DNA of 36,954 bases from contig DMES01000039.1 of the NCBI GenBank assembly GCA_003450815.1, forward strand, positions 1 to 36,954, given 5' to 3'. The position numbers were made by a program, and so were the translations under genes. This document shows, piece by piece, positions 27,963-36,954 of this stretch; within the stretch, counting starts at the first letter, position 1; the number at the start of each line of letters is the position of its first letter. The notes under the pieces are model-generated. The model was given only the letters and a program-made list of their open reading frames with translations, was not told the origin of the DNA and searched no databases. The DNA is from Elusimicrobiota bacterium (lineage in GTDB: Bacteria > Elusimicrobiota > Elusimicrobia > Elusimicrobiales > UBA9959).

Positions 27963-30557
27963 GGTCTTATATTCCTGCCCCTGTGAGCGGCCGCGCTCTT
28001 CACTTCCAGGGCAAAAGCCCTGGGCTTTTGCAATACCCATCAGGGTCTTTCGGAATTCCTCAACGCTGTGGAAGCGGTTTTCAGGTTCCGGAGCAAAGGC
28101 TTTTTCAAACAACAGATCAAGGGCCTTTGGAGAGCCGGGCGCCACGCCGCTAAGTGGATGGTAAAGCCTGCCGACTTTCTGCCGATGGAAATCCGGCCCC
28201 GGAAAGGGGAGCACACCGCTAAGGGCCTCATAAAGGCACACGCCCAGCGAATATATGTCGGCCTCTCTGGAAGAAACACCCAGATCCTGCTCTGGCGACA
28301 TATAAGCGGGGCTGCCGACCACTTCCGCATTGGAAGATCTTGCCAGAGATTCCCTGACGCGGCTAGCCAGCCCGAAATCCATAACCTTAACCTCGTTTTC
28401 CTCGCTCAGCATGATATTTGAAAGTTTAAGGTCGCGATGAATGACATTTTTTGAATGGGCGTAAACCAGGGCTTTTGAGACTTCGTCAAATATCCCCGCT
28501 GCTTTCTCGAAACCCAACTGCGCTTCCTTGTCAAGCAACCGGTCCAGCGTCAGACCGCTTATATGTTCAAAAACCAGGTAAATATTGTCCTCTTCCTCAA
28601 AAATGGTGTAAATCTCCACTATGTTGGGGTGGTGCAGAAGGGCCACTGTGCGTGCCTCTTCAAGGAAGCGCTGTTTTTCGCGCTCGTTTATTTTTATCTC
28701 CTCATTCATCTTTTTGATGGCCACTTTCCTGCCAAGCGACTGGTCGACAGCCTCGTAAACCACCCCCATGCCGCCTTCGCCTATTTTGCGTTCTATCTTA
28801 TATTTGCCGGTGGCCACGCCCTCGTAGAAGACAGACGGGGAAAGCACATCCGGGTGAGTGCTGCGCGCGCTTACTTCCTCTTTAGCGTTTCTGGAAGTCA
28901 CAATGTGCACCAGCCCAAGAGCCACCAGGGCCCCGCCCGTAATAGTGAAGAACAGCAAAATAAGGAATCGCTTCAGGGGAGAGCGGCTTGGCCGGCTAGC
29001 GCCTTCATAAGCCGCCTGCGCCCCCGCGGTAGCCGCGCCAAGTCCGGCCGAGAAACCCGGCACCATGGCGCCATACTGCGCCACCGCGTCCTGGTAGCGG
29101 CTCTGGTAGGACCCGCTCAAAGCGGCGGCCTGCCTGAAGTTCTCAAGCGTTTTTTTATAGTCGCCCTGCTTCTCGTAGGCCAGAGCCCTGTTAAACCAGG
29201 CATCAGCAAAACCGGGGTTGATATCTATGGCCCGGCTTGAATCGGCCTCCGCCTCGCCGGATAGCCCTTTTTTATTTAGCGCCCAGGCGCGCATATTCAA
29301 AGCCTGAAGATTTGAGGGGTCTTTTTGCAGAACCACGGTGGCGTCCCTGACCGCATCATTGTAGCGGCCCAGAAAATTCATGGCGTTGGCCCTTTCCAGA
29401 TAAGCGTCCAGATTGGCCGGGTTTTTTTCTATGGAAAGGGAGGCGTATTTAACGGTATTCCCATAATCACCAAGACGCGTTTTGGAAAACGCGGTCTGCA
29501 GGTAGGCTTTGGACTTGGCGTAATCCAGGTCCTGTACAGCCGCGTCTTCCCCGGCGGAAGCCGTCACGGCAGCGCTGTCTATACCGTCGGTATCCGGGGC
29601 GTTTACCGCATCCTCGTTCCCTGCCTCCACGGCACCCAGGGCCTTCTTTATTTCCTCCACGGAGGCAAGGGATTTAAGGGTCGGCACGCTTTTGCGGCTT
29701 TCAAGAAGTATGGAAAGTATCCTGGCCGATTCGTCCTGCGGATCTATGGACATAGCTTTTTTTATGTCCTCAAGGGCGCCTTTTCTATTTTCAAGTTCTG
29801 CCCGCGCCAACGCTCGCGCCTTATAAGCATCCGGATCTTTTTCGTCCAGTTTTATTGCGTTGGTGGCGGTTTTTTCGGCCATGTCATAATCATGTATTTC
29901 GTTATAATAGGAAGCAGCCGCGGATTGAACGGAGGGGTTATCCGGATAGTCCTGCGTAAGCGCCTGAATTGCCGCGCCGGCCGCCTTTTTGTCCCCTGAT
30001 TTAATGACGGAATGCGTATCCACAAGTTCATAAACCGGATTCCGCTTACCATGCCCGGAACCTTTATCCCGACCGTGGCCCGCGCTCTCCGGAATCTGTA
30101 TATCAAAAGAAGCGAGTTCGGAGCTTATGGCGCGGTATTCTTCGCCTGGCAGGTTTTTGGAGTCTGCCATGGATTTCAAACCTATCAGCATTTCAGATAT
30201 CGGAAAGCATTGCCTATCTACGAATTGCTGCGCCTCCTCAGGCGTCAGGCCCTTTAAGATCCGCAGCAGCGCCTGCGCGGCAATGTCTGGATGGTCGGCT
30301 ACGTTGGTTTTAAATACCCTTAGGTCGCCGCCGTGCCCCTGGACTCCTACCGGCGCCCCCTCCAAACTGCCGTCAGAAGTCTGCTTTTTTTCGGAGCTAA
30401 GCGGGTTATTTGCGGCGGCCTGGATATCATTAGACGGTAATACAGGCACAACCGCCCTCTCCGAAATGGAAAAAGCGGGAGTAAAAAAGCCTAAAAAAAG
30501 AGTAATACACGTTAAATGAAAGATATCGCGCATAAACATCCGCCAAAAAACCCTCAT
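27951..30557 (-). CDS. Transmembrane receptor-type Ser/Thr protein kinase with exported TPR domain
   Basis: 868 residues. An N-terminal signal sequence (IFHLTCITLFLGFFTPAFS) leads to a long extracytoplasmic region. TPR units lie at about 190-290 and 355-500 (SVQSAAASYYNEIHDYDMAEKTA, DAYLERANAMNFLGRYNDAVRDA, ADAWFNRALAYEKQGDYKKTLENF). One transmembrane segment lies at about 528-550 (FLILLFFTITGGALVALGLV). A complete Hanks-type kinase domain spans about 585-845: GEGGMGVVYEA, VAIKKM, HRDLKLSNIML (near 706), DFGLA (near 726) and SPAYMSPEQ. The kinase is therefore C-terminal and cytoplasmic with the sensor N-terminal and exported, the reverse of PknB order. A strong promoter lies nine bases before the first ATG; ATG 30533 with GGCGG ahead is an alternative start. 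Confidence 0.92.
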   Translation of the reverse strand: MRVFWRMFMRDIFHLTCITLFLGFFTPAFSISERAVVPVLPSNDIQAAANNPLSSEKKQTSDGSLEGAPVGVQGHGGDLRVFKTNVADHPDIAAQALLRILKGLTPEEAQQFVDRQCFPISEMLIGLKSMADSKNLPGEEYRAISSELASFDIQIPESAGHGRDKGSGHGKRNPVYELVDTHSVIKSGDKKAAGAAIQALTQDYPDNPSVQSAAASYYNEIHDYDMAEKTATNAIKLDEKDPDAYKARALARAELENRKGALEDIKKAMSIDPQDESARILSILLESRKSVPTLKSLASVEEIKKALGAVEAGNEDAVNAPDTDGIDSAAVTASAGEDAAVQDLDYAKSKAYLQTAFSKTRLGDYGNTVKYASLSIEKNPANLDAYLERANAMNFLGRYNDAVRDATVVLQKDPSNLQALNMRAWALNKKGLSGEAEADSSRAIDINPGFADAWFNRALAYEKQGDYKKTLENFRQAAALSGSYQSRYQDAVAQYGAMVPGFSAGLGAATAGAQAAYEGASRPSRSPLKRFLILLFFTITGGALVALGLVHIVTSRNAKEEVSARSTHPDVLSPSVFYEGVATGKYKIERKIGEGGMGVVYEAVDQSLGRKVAIKKMNEEIKINEREKQRFLEEARTVALLHHPNIVEIYTIFEEEDNIYLVFEHISGLTLDRLLDKEAQLGFEKAAGIFDEVSKALVYAHSKNVIHRDLKLSNIMLSEENEVKVMDFGLASRVRESLARSSNAEVVGSPAYMSPEQDLGVSSREADIYSLGVCLYEALSGVLPFPGPDFHRQKVGRLYHPLSGVAPGSPKALDLLFEKAFAPEPENRFHSVEEFRKTLMGIAKAQGFCPGSEERGRSQGQEYKTFPA

Positions 30558-30566
30558 CCCATATAT

Positions 30567-30595
30567 ATCATAAAGGTAAGTTCGGGCTTTGTCAA
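30567..30595 (-). promoter_or_regulatory. Promoter of the receptor kinase gene
   Basis: A consensus TTGACA (30595-30590) and TATGAT (30572-30567) with a 17-base spacer, ending nine bases before the ATG at 30557. This implies a leader of only a few bases for that start, or about 26 bases for the ATG at 30533. Confidence 0.7.
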
Positions 30596-30709
30596 GGGCT
30601 ACAGTCTGAAAGATTACCCGAAAGGCCTCTATGATAATAGGTCGTTTATCCCTTGCCTGAAAGCTGGGTGTGAGTTAGACTATAGTATACAAGTGGTTAA
30701 GGAGAACCT

Positions 30710-31498
30710 ATGAAAAACAACCTGAAAACAGCGGCAGCCATACTGTTGTTTGCCCCCTGTGCAATATTTGCGGCCGACAATAATTCCGACGAACAATATT
30801 TTGGAATTGAATCTTCAAGATTTGAAGTTTCAGTAAAAGAAACCGATGAAAAACCGGATTTAGTCAGTATCCCTTTGGACGCCATGACCAAAGGACCGGG
30901 GGGCGGCATAGTAAATACAGGAATGCAGGCATGGAGCGTGATAAACAGCGGGCAACCTTCAGGCAGCCACTCAAGCGCCTACGCCAGCGCCATGCCCGGA
31001 TTCAACCAATGGGCAAATTTCAGCAACTGGAAAAAGAAAGAGATGACCTACAATTACACCGTAACCAACCGGATGCATATGGATGTTATCCGTGTAAAGT
31101 ATGTGGTGGCTTTCTTTTACGACGGCATGGACCTGCGCTCTCAAACACCAACGGAAACAAACCCTTTCACCGGAGACAGAGAAACAGCAAAAGGCAGCTA
31201 TGTAGCAAATTTCACTGTACGCCCTGTTGAAGTGGATATAAAATGGGGGTTCAATTATTCGCTTAATGTAACCATGTCCAACCCCATGAACATAGGCTCC
31301 TCGGACAACCCTGTGGCCTACTTGCAGGCGGATCTTAACTGGAATATTTCCACGGTACTTCAATCAAAGGGCGGCATTCTGACCTACGGGGTAGACGGCC
31401 TGGGCAACTTCAAGGATTTGACCGAGAAAAGCGCTGAACTCACAAAACAGCTTCCGCTTCCTGTCCTGGAAAAACCAGCTTCGGTAGACTGGAATTAG
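30710..31498 (+). CDS. Exported protein of unknown function
   Basis: A 262-residue protein with AAGGAG six bases before the ATG and a signal peptide (MKNNLKTAAAILLFAPCAIFA, cleaved before AD). The mature part is beta-rich with alternating hydrophobic strands (MTYNYTVTNRMHMDVIRVKYVVAFFYDG, VRPVEVDIKWGFNYSLNVTM) and many Asn, Ser and Thr residues; one Gly-rich turn (KGPGGGIVNTG) lies near 61-71. No cysteine is seen in the mature protein. I do not recognise the family. It is divergent from the receptor kinase gene across 152 bases, so a functional pairing is possible but unproven. Its TAG stop supplies the first G of hairpin family 1. Confidence 0.8.
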   Translation: MKNNLKTAAAILLFAPCAIFAADNNSDEQYFGIESSRFEVSVKETDEKPDLVSIPLDAMTKGPGGGIVNTGMQAWSVINSGQPSGSHSSAYASAMPGFNQWANFSNWKKKEMTYNYTVTNRMHMDVIRVKYVVAFFYDGMDLRSQTPTETNPFTGDRETAKGSYVANFTVRPVEVDIKWGFNYSLNVTMSNPMNIGSSDNPVAYLQADLNWNISTVLQSKGGILTYGVDGLGNFKDLTEKSAELTKQLPLPVLEKPASVDWN

Positions 31499-31525
31499 GG
31501 TCTGCTGAAAAAGTCCAGCAGACCC
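31498..31525. repeat. Hairpin family 1, copy 3, at a stop codon
   Basis: A perfect GGGTCTGCTG / CAGCAGACCC stem with an AAAAAGTC loop, identical in stem to 23410-23437 and starting at the G of TAG. No T-run follows, so it is not a canonical terminator although it may protect or end the transcript. Confidence 0.85.
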
Positions 31526-31527
31526 AT

Positions 31528-31630
31528 GATTACACAGATTAAGGACGATTACACGGATTTCAGACAGAACCGATCCTATTGGTAAATTCCGATTAAAAAT
31601 CTGTGTAATCACTCTTAAATCCGTGTAATC
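31528..31630. repeat. GATTACAC/GGATT inverted word array
   Basis: GATTACACAGATTA and GATTACACGGATT (31528-31560) face TCTGTGTAATC and ATCCGTGTAATC (31591-31630), giving long inverted arms about 30 bases apart. It directly follows hairpin family 1, and the same combination appears in decayed form near 25390-25415. Confidence 0.85.
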
Positions 31631-31642
31631 ATCTGTAACTCT

Positions 31643-32179
31643 TTACTTCCCCTGTCCACAACACTTTTTGTACTTCTTCCCGGAACCGCAGGGGCAGGCA
31701 TCGTTGCGGCCCACTTTCGGTTCCTCCCGTTTAAAAGTTTCTATTTTATGGGCATCTCCCCCATTAACGACCTCGGGATGCTTTTTTAGCCATTTTTTCA
31801 CTTCTTTTTCGTCATTTATATCCACACCCTCAATAAGCATTTTACGGTAGATATCTATTATCAGTTTGCGCGTCTGCGGGGTTTTAGCCTGGGAAAGGAT
31901 CTCCGGCGAAATAGCGTTGAGTTCCAGAACCAGCTCCTCGTCTGTTTTTTCAGCGGGGGACTTTTCTTTAACCGGGGCGGATTTTTCAGCCGGCGGAACT
32001 GCCGCAGGCGACCCAACAATTTGCTTACCCCCCCCAGCCGCAGCCGTTGGAGGAGTCACCAAAACGGGAGACGCCGCTTGTTGAATCTGCGTTTGCTGCC
32101 GGAAAGCGGCCCGTGGCTCCGCCTCAGGCCGTTTTTCGTCTTTTTTATTCAGTATCTTCTTCAGAAAATTCCAAACCAT
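31643..32179 (-). CDS. SEC-C motif protein
   Basis: A 178-residue protein; AAGGAG seven bases before the ATG. A basic N-terminus (VWNFLKKILNKKDEKR) is followed by a low-complexity Ala/Pro/Lys linker (about 25-80) and a helical segment (about 80-145, EELVLELNAISPEIL and RKLIIDIYRKMLIEG). The C-terminus carries the SEC-C zinc-binding motif GRNDACPCGSGKKYKKCCG, the metal site also found at the end of SecA, where it contacts SecB and ribosomes. The rest is not SecA. A role in protein targeting or in nucleic-acid or ribosome binding is possible but unproven. It lies 76 bases after ptb. Confidence 0.88.
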   Translation of the reverse strand: MVWNFLKKILNKKDEKRPEAEPRAAFRQQTQIQQAASPVLVTPPTAAAGGGKQIVGSPAAVPPAEKSAPVKEKSPAEKTDEELVLELNAISPEILSQAKTPQTRKLIIDIYRKMLIEGVDINDEKEVKKWLKKHPEVVNGGDAHKIETFKREEPKVGRNDACPCGSGKKYKKCCGQGK

Positions 32180-32215
32180 ATATTGTCTCCTTGAAGCTAG
32201 AGAAGAACTCCTTCC

Positions 32216-32237
32216 CTATTCGCTATTTACTATTCGC
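32216..32237. repeat. CTATTCGC direct repeat
   Basis: CTATTCGC, CTATTTA and CTATTCGC in tandem between ptb and the SEC-C gene. A short member of the intergenic word-array class. Confidence 0.55.
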
Positions 32238-32255
32238 TCGCAATCACTTTACATG

Positions 32256-33188
32256 TCAAACACAGACACTGGCCTGCGATTTTAGAAAGCTTGCCAGCGC
32301 AATGGAGTGAAGTTTTGTCACCGGCGAATCCGTGCGCGAGGGAAGTATTACGGGGAAATTAGCGCCGGCAAGTATCGTAGCTGATTTCATGGCCTCTCCA
32401 AAGAAAGAAATGGCTTTATACGTGGGGTTCGCGCTGTCAAGATCGGGAAGCAGGGCGATATCAACGGCGCCGGGCACAACTCCGCCCGTTATACCTTTTT
32501 CTTCGGCCAGTTTTTTTGAGAAAGTTATGTAGATATCGTAAGGCCCCTCCACCACGGCGTTCGCTATTTTTCCCTCCCTGTTCATTTTAACCAGCGCTTC
32601 TGCGTCAAGCGTACTCTGAATCTTCGGATTTACCTTCTCTACCGGGCATATCACCGACACATTCGGCTTTTCCACTCCCAAAAGACGCATAACCCCTATA
32701 GCATTATTGAGAATTTTGGCTTTTTCCTCAAGCGTGGGTTTTATCATTATAGCCGCGTCGGTAACAGCGAAAAGCTTGCTGAATTTTGTAGGCAGTTCAA
32801 AAAGCACAAAATGACTGAGCACCGTACCTTCAGCCACGGCTCCTATCTCTTTGCGCAGTATGGCCTTCATGAAAAATTTGGTATCCACCAGGCCCTTTAC
32901 CAGGAAGTCCCCCTTGCCGGCCTTTATCATGTCCACAGCGGTATTCGCTATATCCGCCGGATCCGACTTATCTATAAATTCAAAAAGCGAAGTCTCTACG
33001 CCGACTTTAGCGGCCACAGCCTCGATCTGGGTTCTCGGCCCTACAAGAATACCGCCGGAAATTATACGATGTTCAAGCCCCATTTTTATGGCTTCCATTA
33101 CCTCCTCGTTATTGGCGCCGGGCACCACTATACGGTTCGGCTTGTCCTTGACCAACCGCATCAACTCATCAAAATTGCGGAACTTCAT
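32256..33188 (-). CDS. ptb: Phosphate butyryltransferase
   Basis: A 310-residue phosphotransacylase-family protein. AAGGAGG five bases before the ATG at 33188 fixes the start. It exchanges CoA for phosphate on butyryl-CoA (or related branched acyl-CoA) to give an acyl phosphate. Family segments: RIVVPGANNEEVMEAIKMGLEHRIISGGILVG, KGDFLVKGLVDTKFFMKAILRKE, LFAVTDAAIMIKPTLEEKAKILNNA and VEGPYDIYITFSKKLAEEKGITGGV. Length and sequence favour Ptb over the larger acetyl-specific Pta. It lies 48 bases after butyrate kinase in the same operon. Confidence 0.92.
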   Translation of the reverse strand: MKFRNFDELMRLVKDKPNRIVVPGANNEEVMEAIKMGLEHRIISGGILVGPRTQIEAVAAKVGVETSLFEFIDKSDPADIANTAVDMIKAGKGDFLVKGLVDTKFFMKAILRKEIGAVAEGTVLSHFVLFELPTKFSKLFAVTDAAIMIKPTLEEKAKILNNAIGVMRLLGVEKPNVSVICPVEKVNPKIQSTLDAEALVKMNREGKIANAVVEGPYDIYITFSKKLAEEKGITGGVVPGAVDIALLPDLDSANPTYKAISFFGEAMKSATILAGANFPVILPSRTDSPVTKLHSIALASFLKSQASVCV

Positions 33189-33236
33189 ATTATCCTCCTT
33201 AATCAATTTTAAAATCATCGCTCTTCTGTAATTCCA

Positions 33237-34355
33237 TTAATACACCTTTACAGCGGCGGGGCGCTCAAGTCCTATTTGCGCCGCTGCGCGCAGGGCGGTC
33301 ATCTCATCTCCGCCCGGATAGCTTACCACAGGGGCGATCCAGCCCACCCGGCGTTTGATTTCCGGTATCAATATTTGATCGTAGGCTAGTCCCCCTGTAA
33401 GCACTATGGCGTCAACCTTGCCTTCTAGTACTGCCGACATGGAAGCTATCTCCTTTGAAATCTGGTAGGCCATGGCAAGCACCGCTTCCTTGGCTTTTTC
33501 ACGCGAAATTTTTGACGGATCAAGACCGGAATTGGGTTTTACCTCGCCTGTCAGGATGTATTTTTCAAGGGCCAGGCAGTCGGAAGTACCGGTATAGGCC
33601 ACCAGGCCGCCCCTGCCCTTAAGTTTGAGTTTCATTTCAGCCAAAGTATATTTGCCGGAGAAACACATTTTTATCAGCCCTCCGGCCGGCACGCCGCCCG
33701 AGCGCTGCGGCGTGAAGGGCCCCTCTCCCTCCAGCCCGTTATTTACGTCTACAACCCTGCCGCCCACATGAGCGCCCACAGAAATTCCGCCTCCGCCGTG
33801 CATTATTATAAGACGGCAGTCTTCGTACGGTTTGCCAAGCTGGCGGGCCGCGTGGCGGGCCACGCGCCTCTGGTTAAGCGCGTGAAAAATTGAAATCCGC
33901 GGATTTTCCGGCATCCCGGAATATCTGGCCAGAGGTTCAAATTCGTCCACCACAACCGGGTCGGCGATAAAAGCCGACGCCGCGCACATGGAGGCTATAT
34001 TATGGGCAAGTATTCCGCCTAAATTGGATGGGTGGTCGCCCACTACACCTTCCTCAAGGTCTTTCAGCATAGCTTCGTTGACCGCGTAAATCCCGCCTTC
34101 TATAGGCCTTAGCAGCCCTCCGCGGCCTATAACGGCGTGCAATTCTGAAAGCTCAACCTTATTTTCTTTCAGGGCGCCAAGCACCAGACCTTTTCTGAAT
34201 TCATATTGAGCAGTTACTTTTTCAAGCTCATAGGCTTTCAGGTCGTCAGGACTGTAGCGGACCACTTTATGGAAAACCAGTTTTTCTCCGCGGAAAAAGC
34301 TCACCTCGTCGGAAGTGGAGCCGGGATTTATTACCAGTATATTGTATTCAGCCAT
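33237..34355 (-). CDS. buk: Butyrate kinase
   Basis: A 372-residue ASKHA-fold acyl kinase that transfers phosphate from butyryl phosphate to ADP, making ATP. Motifs: ILVINPGSTSDEVSFF at the N-terminus, AVIGRGGLLRPIEGGIYAVN, VVDEFEPLARYSGMPENPRISIFHALNQRRVARHAA, IIMHGGGGISVGAH and VLTGGLAYD. These are typical of butyrate/branched-chain fatty acid kinases rather than acetate kinase. Butyrate, isobutyrate and isovalerate cannot be told apart by reading. It forms an operon with ptb. The promoter lies 53-82 bases upstream. Confidence 0.93.
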   Translation of the reverse strand: MAEYNILVINPGSTSDEVSFFRGEKLVFHKVVRYSPDDLKAYELEKVTAQYEFRKGLVLGALKENKVELSELHAVIGRGGLLRPIEGGIYAVNEAMLKDLEEGVVGDHPSNLGGILAHNIASMCAASAFIADPVVVDEFEPLARYSGMPENPRISIFHALNQRRVARHAARQLGKPYEDCRLIIMHGGGGISVGAHVGGRVVDVNNGLEGEGPFTPQRSGGVPAGGLIKMCFSGKYTLAEMKLKLKGRGGLVAYTGTSDCLALEKYILTGEVKPNSGLDPSKISREKAKEAVLAMAYQISKEIASMSAVLEGKVDAIVLTGGLAYDQILIPEIKRRVGWIAPVVSYPGGDEMTALRAAAQIGLERPAAVKVY

Positions 34356-34407
34356 ATATATCTCTCTATTTACGAAAGGGTGGAAACCGCTGTGCGATGC
34401 TGAACCT

Positions 34408-34437
34408 ATAATATAATAGAAACCGCAGGCATTTCAA
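34408..34437 (-). promoter_or_regulatory. Promoter of the buk-ptb operon
   Basis: TTGAAA (34437-34432) and TATTAT (34413-34408) with an 18-base spacer (or TATATT with 16). The predicted leader is about 45 bases. Confidence 0.5.
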
Positions 34438-34460
34438 CAAAAGTATTTATGATGCGGGCC

Positions 34461-35204
34461 TCAGTAAAACAATCTGTAGAAAGCCAGGCCGAACCATTCG
34501 TTTAACGCTTTGCCAAGCCCGCCTGAACCGGGCAGATAATCCTTGAAATAATACTTTCGTTCCGCTCCTGATTCACGAGCCACCGGCAGCGGAACTATCT
34601 GGGCGAAACCAGCTTTTTTGAAAAGGAACACCGCGCGCCGCATATGATAGGCTGAGGTTAAAAGCAGTATTTTCTTATAACCTTTTTCATCGCAGATTTT
34701 TTTTGAAAAAAGCGAGTTTTCGCGTGTATCGCGGGAACTCTCCTCCGTAAACACAGCCTCCGGCGGCACGCCCGACTCCACAAGATACAGTTTGCCGACC
34801 GCAGCCTCAGGGTCTTTTGAAAACGGAGATCCGCCCGAAACCAGGATCGGCAGACGGGTTTTGCGGTAAACCGCCGCCGCCGCGCTCAAGCGCGCCAGGG
34901 CTGAAGGTTTAAGTCTTTCACCGGCTGAAACCGCCGGAATATTCTCATAGACCCCGCCGCATAAAACCACCAACGCGTCGGCTTTCAGATCAGACGGAGC
35001 CGGATAGGAATTTTCAAGCCCTGAAAGCGCAAAATCAGAGAAAGACGCGGTTGAACAAACCCACATCATACCCGCAAGGGCAAAACAAGCGCACGCCGCC
35101 CGCCTTGCTTTCTTAAACTGCGCAAAGCCCAAAACAACCGCGACAAGGACAAAAAAGCCCGGCGGCAGCAAAAACGGGATTATAAGTTTTTTAATAAAAA
35201 ACAT
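34461..35204 (-). CDS. YdcF/ElyC-like (DUF218) membrane protein
   Basis: A 247-residue protein. Two N-terminal transmembrane segments (about 8-28 and 35-55) precede a DUF218 domain: ADALVVLCGGVYENIPAVSAGERLKPSALARLSAAAAVYRKTRLPILVSGG (about 75-125), EESSRDTRENSLFSKKICDEKGYKKILLLTSAYHMRRAVFLFKKAG (about 152-198). The architecture is that of E. coli ElyC/YcbC, linked to undecaprenyl-phosphate and cell-envelope maintenance; the molecular activity of the domain is not settled. It is downstream of the pyrophosphatase, separated from it by a word array, so co-transcription is uncertain. No clear ribosome-binding site precedes the ATG. Confidence 0.85.
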   Translation of the reverse strand: MFFIKKLIIPFLLPPGFFVLVAVVLGFAQFKKARRAACACFALAGMMWVCSTASFSDFALSGLENSYPAPSDLKADALVVLCGGVYENIPAVSAGERLKPSALARLSAAAAVYRKTRLPILVSGGSPFSKDPEAAVGKLYLVESGVPPEAVFTEESSRDTRENSLFSKKICDEKGYKKILLLTSAYHMRRAVFLFKKAGFAQIVPLPVARESGAERKYYFKDYLPGSGGLGKALNEWFGLAFYRLFY

Positions 35205-35235
35205 ATCGGGGAGGGGAATTTAATTACTACGGGTA

Positions 35236-35333
35236 GTCAGAAGGCAGAATTCAGAATATAGAAGTCAGAAAACAGCTCTTCTGTATTCTATGTTCCATAT
35301 TCTGGATTCTGACTTCTGAATTCTGTCTTCCTG
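35236..35333. repeat. CAGAATT/AGTCAGAA inverted word array
   Basis: Arm one (35236-35275) strings GTCAGAA, GCAGAATT, CAGAATATAGAA and GTCAGAA. Arm two (35281-35333) carries the reverse complements (TTCTATGTTCC, ATATTCTGG, ATTCTGACTTCTG and AATTCTGTC). The arms meet over a short CTCTT spacer. It fills the gap after the pyrophosphatase gene. Confidence 0.85.
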
Positions 35334-35340
35334 ATTTTAA

Positions 35341-36954
<1,614 letters not shown>

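Noticed and set aside
28068..29999. Several plus-strand frames of 117-225 codons opposite the kinase
   Set aside because: They are shadows of the kinase/TPR gene, whose frame carries clear domain motifs.
31498..31525. Canonical Rho-independent terminator
   Set aside because: The stem is perfect but no T-run follows on either strand; kept as a repeat hairpin instead.

Overview
The window reads as a chromosomal segment of a fermentative bacterium with a diderm-type secretome: many signal peptides, two lipoprotein signals and one very large exported protein. Base composition is moderately GC-rich by eye. The mix of a giant Ig-repeat exported protein, a TPR/Ser-Thr kinase, a butyrate kinase/phosphotransbutyrylase pair, a membrane pyrophosphatase and intergenic arrays of short words resembles uncultivated Elusimicrobiota-type genomes. 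That placement is a weak inference; there is no rRNA or other marker to confirm it. I saw no tRNA, rRNA, CRISPR array or intact insertion sequence.

Layout. (1) 1-11192, minus: one uninterrupted reading frame of at least 3,730 codons, open at the left edge, encoding a secreted protein built of Ig-like domains. Its distal part consists of near-identical tandem units of 555-556 residues. (2) 11324-12031, minus: a small exported HEAT-repeat protein. (3) 12032-12875: an 844-base gene-free leader rich in RNA structure. In transcription order (minus strand) it holds a good sigma70-type promoter, a roughly 105-nt domain closed by a perfect 14-bp stem, an RNA matching the GEMM-I (cyclic di-GMP-I) riboswitch aptamer, and an intrinsic terminator with seven Us. 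This suggests second-messenger control of the HEAT protein and the giant surface protein. (4) 12876-16403, minus: an S41-type lipoprotein, a single-span membrane protein and a transglutaminase-like protein. (5) 16471-19434, plus: a receiver-domain/PEP-synthase-like ATP-binding fusion. (6) 19497-21692, minus: a trypsin-like protease and a clostripain-like protein that has lost both catalytic residues. (7) 21825-23180, minus: a B12-binding radical SAM protein. (8) 23437-27044, minus: two exported proteins, a flavin-reductase-like protein and threonine dehydrogenase. (9) 27245-27874, plus: MarC. (10) 27951-30557, minus: an exported-TPR/cytoplasmic kinase receptor. (11) 30710-31498, plus: an unknown exported protein. 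(12) 31643-36954, minus: SEC-C protein, phosphate butyryltransferase, butyrate kinase, a YdcF/ElyC-like protein and a membrane pyrophosphatase cut by the right edge.

Threonine dehydrogenase, ptb-buk and the pyrophosphatase fit amino-acid fermentation with substrate-level phosphorylation and pyrophosphate-driven ion pumping. Exported peptidases or peptidase relatives and repeat proteins fill much of the rest.

The most unusual features are the riboswitch leader in front of the surface-protein genes and a set of intergenic elements that sit exactly on gene 3' ends. These elements are perfect hairpins and inverted arrays of short words (CTGAAG, GTCACAAG, GATTACAC, CAGAATT and others). In several genes the stop codon lies inside or against the element.
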